Shown piece after piece: positions 31,601-41,600 of a stretch of DNA of 64,000 nucleotides. This DNA is from Hortaea werneckii (lineage: Eukaryota; Ascomycota; Dothideomycetes; Mycosphaerellales; Teratosphaeriaceae). Location of the stretch: contig JBAOKB010000105.1 of the NCBI GenBank assembly GCA_037044905.1, positions 62,001-126,000 of the forward strand, given 5' to 3'. The notes under the pieces were generated by a model that saw only the letters and a program-made list of their open reading frames with translations, searched no databases and was not told the origin of the DNA. The stretch's first letter is position 1. Each line of letters begins with the position of its first letter. The position numbers and the translations under genes were made by a program.

Positions 31601-32093
31601 ACAGCGAATCCAGAAACAGAGATTCAAAGAATCAAAAACGGCACCTCAACTTAAGAAGGGGGATAAGGTATATCTTCTGACGAAGAACCTGAAAACAAAG
31701 CGAAGAACGAAGAAACTGGATCACGTCAAAGTCGGACCATTTTTGATTGCCGAACAGAAGGGCACAGTCAGCTACCGACTCGAGCTTCCACCGGACGCAA
31801 AGATCCATCCAGTGTTCCACATATCCTTGTTGGAACCCGCACACCCCAGCGCCACGCTGCAAACCACGTTCCACTACCAGGAGCAAGAAGACGACGAGTA
31901 TGAAGTCGAAAAGATCGTAGACTACGACAGGAATAGTCAGCGATACCTCATCAAGTGGAAAGGATACCCCAGCGACGAAAATACATGGGAACCACTTACC
32001 AATCTTAATTGCCCGAAGTTGCTACACCAGTACCACCGGAGAAGGAAAGGGATTGATCCATATTCCCCAGGGTCTCCATCATCAGGGGAGTAA
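28635..32093 (+). CDS. Pol (PR-RT-RH-IN-chromodomain), gypsy copy 1, expressed by -1 frameshift
   Basis: Pol frame is open from 28,584; read after the slip at 28,635 it gives about 1,152 residues, or a Gag-Pol of about 1,811. Domains in order: aspartic protease (IDSGASGNF), reverse transcriptase with PLPNIEEM and catalytic YVDD (29,820-29,831), RNase H (VETDASDLAIGACI; DKELLAIVAALRHWR), integrase zinc domain (HHDSQTTGHPG ... CDSCQKNK), DDE core (TMDFITKLP, ITDRDKLFTSNFW, ETDGQTERTNQ), GPF motif (KVGPFLI), and a C-terminal chromodomain (YEVEKIVDY...YLIKWKGYPSDENTWEP, about 31,899-32,003). The aromatic cage positions Y, W and an aromatic/acid pattern look intact. All catalytic residues are present, so the element could be autonomous. 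Confidence 0.95.
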   Translation, partial: RRIPADRSSRQEVNIIEAPTASAAPVFRTKCIVNGHTTQAMIDSGASGNFISTSFVQRNGIATRRKKDGGYELMVADGSSLSEVDSETMPLVLAIQQHHETVSLDIVDMASHDIVMGTPWLEKHNPLIDWRKRVLKFERCGCATDIHPIHRQRAMVDEERQFCELERQPITYSDKNGKEMVSTDTEPAQPGHEVRDKRRTNAPPEIPEEFKKWKPLFQEEEGLAALPRHQPWDHRIQLQPGKDPPWGPLYRLSEKELEEQRRWLKEKSDKGWIEKSQSPAASPAMFVPKKGGKLRMVIDYRRLNEVTVKNRYPLPNIEEMQDRLTGANWYSKIDLRDAFYAVRMAKGEEWKTAFRTRYGLYQFRVMPMGLTNAPATCQQLVNDVLRDLLDITTIAYVDDILIFTRGSREQHTKDVQAVLERLSTVDFKTAPEKCEFYKKEIEFLGFIINTTGIKMDPKKVQSIKEWPTPKNVTEIQAFLGLANYNRKFVEGYSKLAIPLTSLTKKDTKFVWTEKQQKAFQQLKKACIQSPTLMLFDTKKPVQVETDASDLAIGACITQEHDGKRHPVAYYSRKMTPAEQNYEIYDKELLAIVAALRHWRVYCEGATGLTIYTDHKNLQYFTTTKDLSRRHCRWSELLGQYKFDIQYTPGKDNGRADALSRRSDYMEGKEQNKKTLLKVNKDGSLTTDTQEFNNILRVLRDEQEEFPIEHGKYQVPPAKEHECIKDHHDSQTTGHPGIARTTDLIRRNFTFPQMRKKVADYIKQCDSCQKNKASRHAKYGNLQFREPSDTPWREVTMDFITKLPASKDPATGVVYDSILVMVDTLTKYAHFIPCKESMAAMELAYLVLDRLIRHHGIPESFITDRDKLFTSNFWKSLMGQIGIKHKLSTAFHPETDGQTERTNQSLEAYLRHYVNYAQNNWVSLLPMAQLALNNNASETTRESPFFLNYGKAPNMFMEPRTSIKADKAIIMAEELQKAHTTARDAIRHSQQRIQKQRFKESKTAPQLKKGDKVYLLTKNLKTKRRTKKLDHVKVGPFLIAEQKGTVSYRLELPPDAKIHPVFHISLLEPAHPSATLQTTFHYQEQEDDEYEVEKIVDYDRNSQRYLIKWKGYPSDENTWEPLTNLNCPKLLHQYHRRRKGIDPYSPGSPSSGE

Positions 32094-32517
32094 GGCCCAC
32101 AGTAGCAGCCGCCGCAGGACAATTCTCTTCAGCCTCAAACGCGCCCTCTGCATCCATTTCCGACGCAAGGCATTCGGCTTTCCGAGCCGCCCGACCTTCA
32201 GCTTGACGAAGGATCTTCTTGTTTCGCATTAACCGAGCCATCACGGTAGCCAACAACTCTTCATCCTCATCCACCTTGCGCTGGTACTCCTCCCGAGTTC
32301 GGTCTAAGGATTCCCAAGACATGTTGACGCATTTCTTGCCTTGACGGACGCATTCGGAACACCGAAGGTTGGTTGAGTTCGACATGATGATGCAAAGATG
32401 GTTGTGTGTAGAACAACGTTCACACGGGAAGAAGACAGGACGACCGTTCCTTTCAATTTCGGCAGCCAGACGCGAGCGTCTTTTCTTGGAAGAAGAAGTT
32501 TCTGGTTGCAGAGACAT
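32005..32517 (-). CDS. Antisense Zn2Cys6-like ORF in gypsy copy 1
   Basis: 170-aa ORF on the opposite strand to gag-pol, covering the space between pol and the 3' LTR and overlapping the last 89 nt of pol. The N-terminus is basic (KKRRSR, 11-16). Six cysteines at 32, 35, 42, 53, 56 and 63 give C-x2-C-x6-C-x10-C-x2-C-x6-C, which fits the fungal Zn(II)2Cys6 binuclear cluster. A charged, probably coiled-coil helix follows (about 68-125), as in Gal4-type dimerisation regions, then a small acidic/hydrophobic tail. The first loop (STHNHL) lacks the basic residues usual in DNA-contacting clusters, so nucleic-acid binding is unproven. Any transcript would have to start in or near the 3' LTR. Copy 2 encodes the same protein. 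Confidence 0.7.
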   Translation of the reverse strand: MSLQPETSSSKKRRSRLAAEIERNGRPVFFPCERCSTHNHLCIIMSNSTNLRCSECVRQGKKCVNMSWESLDRTREEYQRKVDEDEELLATVMARLMRNKKILRQAEGRAARKAECLASEMDAEGAFEAEENCPAAAATVGLTPLMMETLGNMDQSLSFSGGTGVATSGN

Positions 32518-32601
32518 CGTAGGAAGAAAGACTGCTACAAACTGTTACAAAAGGAACGCGGGGGACAGCGACATCATAAGCTTCAGGGACGAAGCTAGGC
32601 T

Positions 32602-32614
32602 GAAAGGGGGATGG
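32602..32614 (+). other. Polypurine tract, gypsy copy 1
   Basis: Purine-rich GAAAGGGGGATGG (one T) immediately before the 3' LTR, the usual primer for plus-strand DNA synthesis. Confidence 0.75.
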
Positions 32615-33016
32615 TGTTACGAGCACGGTCACGAGACGGTCAGACCCGAAGCGATTGGCCAGTAGGGGCCAGAGGAGACAAGGGTCACGTGACCAGTATG
32701 CAAGTGAGCGCTGCCTTGGCAGGCGACTGACTGCATATATGCAAGTGGTCGACTGGTCGACGAGCGACCGAGCGATCACTGAGCGACTGATCGCTGAGCG
32801 ACCAGGCGATCAGATGCATGAAGACACGAATCTCTTATGTATATAACTAGGCACGTTTCTCATTAGGAGTTCGTGTGTTCAACTCATGTTGCAATCCGAC
32901 TGTTAGGTAGAGACCCAACAGCCTTGTCACAATCAGTTATCCCACAACCCAGTTGTCTTGACACATCTGTTCCAAAGAGCTCTAAACCCGTGACACTACT
33001 TCGTAGGGTCGCAACA
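32615..33016 (+). repeat. 3' LTR, gypsy copy 1 (402 bp)
   Basis: No difference from the 5' LTR seen by eye. Followed by the CTATA target duplication at 33,017-33,021. Confidence 0.93.
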
Positions 33017-33021
33017 CTATA

Positions 33022-36000
33022 GCCCCTTTTCCTATATTAGAATTTAGACTATAGATAGGGGCTTATAGAGGGCTTATTAATTTATATTAATTACTATACC
33101 TATAATCTTTAGATAGATATTAATAGACCTTATAGAGTTTAACTAGGCCTATAATAGTAACTAGTATCTATTTTATACCTATAATACTACTATATATATT
33201 TATTTTATATAGACTATACTAAATAAGACTTAAGAGAATATAGTTAGGGCTATCTAAGAGCTTATTATATTTGTAAAGAGCCTTAACTACTAGATTATAA
33301 ATATATCTAGTAATAATAATATAGCCTATAGTATTATCATTCGATTTTTACTATAAGGTAAAGCTATTACCTAAAGACTATCTACTCTAGATACTCTAAT
33401 ATAAGATCTAGCTAAGATTACTAGAGCCTTAATAGTAATAATAGTAAGGAAGCTATTTAAGGTAATATCCCTTATAAATTGTAGCTAAGCTATTGTTTCA
33501 CCTCCTAAATTGTTATTTAACCTCTAGACTATAAGACTCTATTTAAAATAGCTATATAGAAAAAATCTATACTTTCTTATTTAATTAAGATAGGATCTTA
33601 AGTTTATACTCTAAAGATTAGTTACTATAAGCTAGTAAGGTATAATAAGCTTAAATAAGAGTCTATATCAGATACTTTATTAGATATAATAGTACTAATA
33701 TCTATAAGATCTAGATCCTATTAATAAATAAAGTTCTTTAGATTAGAGACGTTATCTTTAATAAAAATCTAATATATAACTACGCCTCTAACCTTAACTT
33801 TAGATACATATTTAGCCTAGAGCTTCTTTAGGCTGTTAATATCTAGTATAAACTACTAGAGCTACTAGGCTTTAGATAGTTTAATATACTTATAGAGGGT
33901 TAGTAGAAGACTTCGTAGAAATCTAGCTATAAGCTAAATTAACTACAAGATCTATAGGATACTAATATTAAAGAGATCCCCTATAGTAAGGAGGTACCAT
34001 AGTAACTATTGCGAAATTAGGCATCTAGTTTTTCCTCTAGAGGATTATTAGTATTAATAGTATACTATTACTAAAAGGCCTATTTCTCTAATAGCTTATA
34101 ATCTATTTATTAATAAAGTTTAAAGATTAATAGAGGCTCTAGAAGAGACTAATATAAGTATATATATACTATAGAGGATAATTATGCTTTATTTATTATA
34201 AAAATAGTAGAAGAAATATATTAAAAATATATCGCTAGAACCTTTTTATTCGCACGCTGGGCCTTACTTTACCGTAGATTATAATAATAAATAAGGATTT
34301 TAATAAGTAGATTACTATAAATACCTAAGTAGATATTAATTAAAGATATAAAAAGTAATTTACTACTATTAATGTACTTAGGTATAAGAGTAATAATAAG
34401 AGATTACTACTAAGATTTAAGGCTTATCTTTATATAAAAGGTAACTTATAGTCTATTATTTATAATACCTACTTAGCTGCTATTAGCTAAACTATTTAAA
34501 TTATAATAGCCTAAGTATAATATAAATACTATTTAGATAGATATAGTAAATATATTTCTTAATACTATACTACTATAGCTAATTTATCTATAACCCCTAT
34601 ATAATATTAATAGAAAAGGCTTTATATTAAAATATAAGAAGGTCCTATAGGTAAAAAAGTTACTAAATCTATAAAATAGTAACCTAACTATAATACTACT
34701 AAAGTTTAATATAATCGACCGTTATAAATTATCTATAAGCTAAAGGGAGAGTATTACTATTCTTTTTTATAGATAATATTTATATTACCTTTTTTTTAGA
34801 AGAAAGAGTAAAGGCCTTAAATATTTAGTAGAAACTTATAGTTATATATAAAATAAAGGATCTTAGTGAACTAAAGTAATTTTATACTATAAAAGTTATA
34901 AAAGACTAATAGCAATTTAGCTTACTTAGTATAAATATCTAAAAAAGATGCCTAAAAAATATAGACTATTAATTAACTTATAAAAAAGGCTACTTTCTAC
35001 TAACTTTAGCTAGAAAATATTAATAAAGCTACTCTATAGTAAATTTATAATTTTAGTAGTAGAATTAGATCTATTAATTTTATAGTAGTATAGATAAAAC
35101 TAGATATTATATTTACTACCTCTCTTTTAATATAGTACCTAGTAAATCTATTTAATAAGTATATAAAGGTAGTAGACTATATATTATAATATCTACTATC
35201 TACTATAAACTTTAAGCTCTAATATAAATTAAATTATAGTAATAAAAGATCTAAATTAATAATTATTTTAGAGTTCTATAATATTTTAGATACCTCTTTT
35301 ACTAATAATAAAGAAACCTATAGGAGTAGTAAGGGTTTTACTTTCTTCCTTTTTAGAGGGTTTCTAGATTAGAAAGCTATTAAGTAATCTATAGTTACTA
35401 AATTATTTATAGAAATAGAGCCTATAGTATTAGCTATGTTAATACTAAACTAATCTAATAAATAAAGTCTTAAAGTATATTAGATTTAAACAGAAAATCT
35501 AATAATTTATTATAATAGCCGCTAAACTATCTATATAATTATTTAGCTAAATAGAAAGATTAATACTAAAATATAATATATTAACATCTAGTAGTACTAG
35601 CTATAAGAGTAGTATTAGATAAATAATATAACTATTAAATAGAGGTTAATTATAAATATACTAATAGATAGTATAATAAAATTACTACTAATCTAGTAGT
35701 ACTTAATATTTATTACTTAATAATATAAGTAGGCTGCCTATATAATTATAAAACTAGTAGGTAGTACTATATTTATTTAGAATATTATTAACTATAAGAA
35801 AAGTATTTTAATAATACTACTAAATATATTAGGATTTTAGAAATATTTATAAGAACAAATCTTTATATATATAGAATTAACCTTAATTTATAGCTAAAAG
35901 CTTTACTTAAGCTACCTTAGCTATTAGTTTTAATACTTTCTTTTAATACTACTACTACTAGTACTACTATAATAACTACTAAAACTTCTTTATTTAATTA

Positions 36001-36157
36001 ATACTATTAGAATAAGTATTATCTAGCTATATAATCCCCGTTTTCGCTACCTAAATCTATTAATAAATAGATTTTTAGGGTACTTTAAGTATAGCTAAAA
36101 TAAATAATAATCTCGCTATAATAAGTAGTAGTAATAATATAGCTAGTAGTACTAAAG
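33022..36157 (+). pseudogene. Copia relic, middle piece: integrase to RNase H remnants
   Basis: AT-rich, stop-riddled continuation of the copia element after gypsy copy 1. Reading through stops recovers integrase-core-like KT-ENIVRAIQELIIFVK near 33,230-33,275, and RNase H-region sequence near 35,125-35,400 with the hallmark order (VN-x-FNKYIKVVDYIL-YLLST, then NKETYRSSKGFTFFLF). No intact frame remains. Beyond about 35,450 I recognise nothing. Confidence 0.75.
36153..36157. repeat. Target-site duplication of gypsy copy 2 (TAAAG), left
   Basis: TAAAG at 36,153-36,157 is repeated at 42,957-42,961, a perfect 5-bp duplication different from that of copy 1. The two copies therefore arose from separate insertions, not from a tandem duplication. 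Confidence 0.9.
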
Positions 36158-36559
36158 TGTTACGAGCACGGTCACGAGACGGTCAGACCCGAAGCGATTG
36201 GCCAGTAGGGGCCAGAGGAGACAAGGGTCACGTGACCAGTATGCAAGTGAGCGCTGCCTTGGCAGGCGACTGACTGCATATATGCAAGTGGTCGACTGGT
36301 CGACGAGCGACCGAGCGATCACTGAGCGACTGATCGCTGAGCGACCAGGCGATCAGATGCATGAAGACACGAATCTCTTATGTATATAACTAGGCACGTT
36401 TCTCATTAGGAGTTCGTGTGTTCAACTCATGTTGCAATCCGACTGTTAGGTAGAGACCCAACAGCCTTGTCACAATCAGTTATCCCACAACCCAGTTGTC
36501 TTGACACATCTGTTCCAAAGAGCTCTAAACCCGTGACACTACTTCGTAGGGTCGCAACA
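36158..36559 (+). repeat. 5' LTR, gypsy copy 2 (402 bp)
   Basis: TGTT...AACA ends, no difference from the LTRs of copy 1 seen by eye. TATA box at 36,383-36,389; candidate self-primer pair at 36,418-36,425 and 36,562-36,569. Confidence 0.93.
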
Positions 36560-36598
36560 CTTTGAACACCCTCAAGGAACTTTGTACCTCAGACAACA

Positions 36599-38614
36599 AT
36601 GGCTCCATCCGAGAACCGAGACACCAGCGTTCAGCAGCGTACCCACGACAACAATATCAAAGTCGCCAGACCGGACTATTACTATGGCGATCGATCGAAG
36701 CTCGACGATTGGCTCAACCAAATGGCACTTTACTTTCGTTTCGAAAACATCACCCAGGATCCCAAGAAGACCTTACTTGCATCCTCTTACCTTAGGGGAC
36801 AAGTCCAACAATGGATTCGACCTAGGTTGCACGAAGTCTTGCACCAGAACATCGACACCGAAGGAATCTTCAACAGCTGGGACAATTATGTCAAAGCCAT
36901 TCGAAATATTTATGGGTTGAGTAACGAAAAACAAGTCGCCATCCGAGTTATCCAACACTTGAAACAGAAGACGTCTACTTCGCAATACACCGCCAAGTTC
37001 AGGGAGTATTCAGGCAAAACTGGGTGGGATGACCAAGCCTTACTCACTATGTATTACACTGGACTCAAGGACGACGTCAAGGATGAACTCATGCGCTCAG
37101 GTGCATCTCACGACACTCTCGAACTGATGATTCAGGATGCTATCGAAATTGACGATAGGCTCTACGAGAGGAAGATGGAAAAACGCCATAATGGACAGTA
37201 TCGCGGACGATCTGGCTACAACTCTACCAGCTGGACTGGAGGGTCTCGTCGCGATCCGGACGCCATGGAATTGGATATTATCCAGCGCAAGCCAAAAGGA
37301 AAAGGCATGCGAGGAGCCAAGGGAAAAGGGAAGTTCCAAGGGAACAACAACAGAGGAAAGAAACGAGAAGGACCGGAGTGCTACAACTGCCACAAGATAG
37401 GGCATTACGCACGAGACTGCCGCGGACGAAAGGTGCGACCGCAGGAGCAGCTCAACATGATGCTAGTGAAGGAACCCATCAACGAAGCAAACGATGGACG
37501 AGGCGCCTACGATGTATCAAAACTCGTTAAGGAACCGAAGACGGAACCAGACCATAAGGCTATGCATTGGACGGGTTGTTACGACGACTACTGTAAAACC
37601 CATGACTCAGACAAGCTAGCAAGTGGTCACTATCCCAAGAAGCCACGTAAGGCTAGGATGGAATTTAACGCGATGGTACGAGGCCAGCCGCTACAGCAGA
37701 TGAGAGACTTAGGAAATTCCCGGAGAGGAAGGTCTCCACCACCATTCAATTGGGAGGACGCAACTCTGCAAGAAAATACACCCCCCGAGCAGGAAGAAGA
37801 ACTGCTGGGAGAAGAAGAATCTCCACCAAACAACGATACCGAACCAGAACTAACGGGACCAAACCTGGAACAACTACAAATGATCGCCCAAACAGTCGCC
37901 ACGACGGATAACGATTCATCTGAAGAAGAATATACCGACGACGATGAACCCGACGACCTCGAACTATATCATTTCGAAGTCTCAGGAGCAGGACCAGCTC
38001 GGAGAATGATCCTCTTCATCGCGAACCAATTTGAAACCGTATTCCCACAGATCCAAGGGAAACGACGACTGCACCCAATCGAATTCGACAACATGCTCAA
38101 CCGAATTAGAGCAATGTTCTGGAATTACCGACTTGTCAACGTCGACTACGACGCCGCAGCACACGTGCAAGAACGACCACCAATTGGAAGTACATTCCAA
38201 TCCGATGGAAGTTATGGCACACCCGATGGAATCCATATTCCCAGAAGTGTTAGAGAACGAATCCAGATCGTTAAGGCACGACTACATGAATTACACCGAA
38301 TCCAGGAAGCCTATCAAGAAGACCTCATATCGTTGGAGGCAATGCGGCACAAATTGACTGAGTCCACAAAACAATGGGAACTGAAGCCCATGGGACCACC
38401 AGTGCAACTACCAATATGGAGAAACATGATACTAGGGCACGTCAAAGCCACTGTCAAAGGACAAATCAAGGTATCAATGACACAAGGAAAGGTTATCCTA
38501 GGCCCACGACACGGACCCCTTGAATGGGAAGTCTGTCTCGAAGACGCCAACTCGCCAGGATACTATTCAAAAAACGAAGGATCCCTGCCGACAGGAGCAG
38601 TCGCCAGGAAGTAA
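36599..38614 (+). CDS. Gag polyprotein, gypsy copy 2
   Basis: 671 aa, differing from copy 1 Gag by a single conservative change (Asp642 to Glu); the two other base changes are synonymous in this frame. The same capsid-like region, CCHC knuckle (261-274) and long C-terminal extension are present. Confidence 0.92.
   Translation: MAPSENRDTSVQQRTHDNNIKVARPDYYYGDRSKLDDWLNQMALYFRFENITQDPKKTLLASSYLRGQVQQWIRPRLHEVLHQNIDTEGIFNSWDNYVKAIRNIYGLSNEKQVAIRVIQHLKQKTSTSQYTAKFREYSGKTGWDDQALLTMYYTGLKDDVKDELMRSGASHDTLELMIQDAIEIDDRLYERKMEKRHNGQYRGRSGYNSTSWTGGSRRDPDAMELDIIQRKPKGKGMRGAKGKGKFQGNNNRGKKREGPECYNCHKIGHYARDCRGRKVRPQEQLNMMLVKEPINEANDGRGAYDVSKLVKEPKTEPDHKAMHWTGCYDDYCKTHDSDKLASGHYPKKPRKARMEFNAMVRGQPLQQMRDLGNSRRGRSPPPFNWEDATLQENTPPEQEEELLGEEESPPNNDTEPELTGPNLEQLQMIAQTVATTDNDSSEEEYTDDDEPDDLELYHFEVSGAGPARRMILFIANQFETVFPQIQGKRRLHPIEFDNMLNRIRAMFWNYRLVNVDYDAAAHVQERPPIGSTFQSDGSYGTPDGIHIPRSVRERIQIVKARLHELHRIQEAYQEDLISLEAMRHKLTESTKQWELKPMGPPVQLPIWRNMILGHVKATVKGQIKVSMTQGKVILGPRHGPLEWEVCLEDANSPGYYSKNEGSLPTGAVARK
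38569..38575 (+). promoter_or_regulatory. -1 ribosomal frameshift heptamer A AAA AAC, gypsy copy 2
   Basis: Same heptamer and phase as copy 1. The three copy-specific substitutions lie 24-57 nt upstream and do not touch it. Confidence 0.85.
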
Positions 38615-41600
38615 ACATTATCGAAGCTCCCACAGCATCAGCAGCACCGGTATTCCGTACCAAATGCATTGTCAATGGACATACGACACAAGCTATGATC
38701 GATTCCGGAGCCAGCGGAAACTTTATATCGACCAGCTTTGTCCAGCGAAACGGGATCGCCACCCGACGAAAGAAAGACGGCGGATACGAGTTGATGGTCG
38801 CAGATGGATCATCCCTATCCGAAGTGGACAGCGAAACAATGCCGCTAGTCCTAGCTATCCAACAGCACCACGAGACTGTCAGCCTGGATATCGTTGACAT
38901 GGCCAGTCACGACATCGTGATGGGGACACCTTGGTTGGAAAAGCACAACCCTCTGATAGATTGGAGGAAAAGAGTACTCAAGTTTGAGCGATGCGGTTGC
39001 GCTACCGACATCCACCCTATACATCGACAGCGTGCGATGGTAGATGAGGAAAGACAGTTCTGCGAATTAGAACGTCAACCGATAACATACTCCGACAAAA
39101 ACGGCAAGGAGATGGTCTCCACAGACACTGAGCCAGCCCAGCCAGGTCACGAGGTGAGAGATAAAAGGAGAACTAACGCACCTCCAGAGATCCCTGAAGA
39201 GTTTAAGAAATGGAAACCGCTCTTCCAGGAAGAGGAAGGATTAGCCGCCTTACCTAGACATCAACCATGGGATCACCGAATACAACTTCAGCCCGGCAAA
39301 GATCCACCATGGGGGCCACTATACAGGTTATCCGAAAAAGAGCTCGAAGAGCAACGACGATGGCTGAAAGAAAAGAGCGACAAGGGATGGATAGAGAAAT
39401 CTCAATCGCCAGCCGCTTCACCAGCAATGTTCGTTCCAAAGAAAGGAGGAAAACTGCGAATGGTAATCGACTATCGACGACTCAATGAAGTCACGGTCAA
39501 GAACCGATATCCACTACCTAACATCGAAGAAATGCAAGATCGACTTACCGGAGCAAACTGGTATTCCAAGATTGATCTACGAGACGCATTCTACGCCGTA
39601 CGAATGGCTAAGGGAGAAGAATGGAAAACAGCCTTCAGGACGCGCTATGGACTCTATCAATTTCGAGTCATGCCAATGGGACTTACGAACGCCCCAGCGA
39701 CGTGTCAGCAACTCGTCAACGATGTGTTACGAGACCTACTCGACATTACAACGATAGCCTATGTCGATGACATCTTAATCTTCACCCGCGGAAGCCGAGA
39801 ACAACACACCAAAGACGTACAAGCAGTGCTAGAACGACTTAGCACAGTGGACTTCAAGACCGCACCCGAGAAATGTGAATTCTACAAGAAGGAAATCGAA
39901 TTCCTAGGATTCATCATCAATACTACTGGAATCAAGATGGACCCAAAGAAAGTACAATCCATCAAGGAATGGCCAACACCGAAGAACGTCACAGAAATCC
40001 AAGCCTTTCTGGGACTCGCGAACTACAACAGAAAGTTTGTTGAAGGATACTCCAAACTTGCAATCCCACTCACGAGTCTTACGAAGAAGGACACCAAGTT
40101 CGTATGGACGGAGAAACAACAGAAAGCATTCCAACAACTCAAGAAAGCATGTATACAGTCACCAACACTCATGCTATTCGATACGAAGAAACCAGTACAA
40201 GTCGAAACCGACGCATCCGACTTAGCAATAGGTGCTTGCATCACTCAAGAACATGATGGCAAAAGACACCCAGTGGCGTATTACTCAAGGAAAATGACGC
40301 CAGCGGAACAGAACTACGAGATTTACGACAAAGAACTGTTAGCGATTGTTGCAGCATTGCGACACTGGAGAGTTTACTGCGAAGGAGCTACAGGACTGAC
40401 GATATACACCGACCACAAGAACCTTCAATACTTTACAACTACCAAGGATCTATCACGTCGACATTGTAGATGGTCAGAGCTACTCGGACAATACAAGTTC
40501 GATATCCAGTATACACCAGGAAAAGACAATGGGCGCGCAGATGCGCTAAGCAGAAGAAGCGACTACATGGAAGGCAAGGAGCAGAACAAGAAAACATTGC
40601 TCAAAGTCAACAAGGACGGAAGCCTTACCACAGATACACAAGAGTTTAACAACATACTCCGAGTTCTACGAGATGAACAAGAAGAGTTCCCCATCGAACA
40701 TGGGAAGTACCAGGTTCCACCAGCAAAGGAACACGAATGCATCAAAGACCACCATGATAGCCAAACAACAGGACACCCAGGAATAGCCAGAACAACAGAT
40801 TTGATTAGACGAAACTTTACCTTCCCACAGATGCGGAAGAAGGTTGCCGACTACATCAAACAGTGCGACAGTTGCCAGAAGAATAAGGCATCACGACATG
40901 CGAAATATGGCAATCTCCAGTTCCGAGAACCCTCGGATACACCATGGAGAGAAGTCACAATGGACTTCATCACGAAGTTACCGGCATCCAAGGACCCCGC
41001 AACAGGAGTCGTCTACGATTCAATACTTGTCATGGTAGACACCTTGACCAAGTATGCACATTTCATACCGTGCAAGGAATCAATGGCAGCTATGGAACTC
41101 GCATACCTCGTACTGGACAGGCTAATCAGACATCATGGAATTCCAGAAAGCTTCATCACAGACAGAGATAAGCTGTTCACATCGAATTTCTGGAAATCTC
41201 TTATGGGACAAATTGGAATCAAGCACAAGTTATCGACAGCATTCCACCCAGAGACAGATGGTCAGACTGAAAGGACAAATCAGTCACTCGAAGCATATTT
41301 ACGGCACTACGTCAATTACGCACAAAACAATTGGGTTTCATTGTTACCAATGGCGCAACTGGCGTTAAACAATAACGCATCAGAGACAACGAGAGAATCG
41401 CCATTTTTCCTTAATTATGGAAAAGCACCCAACATGTTCATGGAACCGAGAACATCAATAAAAGCCGACAAAGCCATAATAATGGCAGAGGAATTGCAGA
41501 AGGCACACACCACAGCCCGAGATGCAATCCGACATTCGCAACAGCGAATCCAGAAACAGAGATTCAAAGAATCAAAAACGGCACCTCAACTTAAGAAGGG

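Larger units (their letters stand above)
26218..33016 (+). mobile_element. Ty3/gypsy chromovirus, copy 1, full length 6,799 bp
   Basis: Complete LTR retrotransposon: 402-bp LTRs (26,218-26,619 and 32,615-33,016) that look identical and have TGTT...AACA ends, target duplication CTATA, gag, pol in the -1 frame with C-terminal chromodomain, and an antisense ORF before the 3' LTR. A polypurine tract (GAAAGGGGGATGG, 32,602-32,614) touches the 3' LTR. The copy has normal GC content and no RIP stops, in sharp contrast to the copia relic around it. Identical LTRs and intact frames indicate a very recent insertion. Both copies are on the + strand, the same orientation as the host copia element. Confidence 0.96.
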
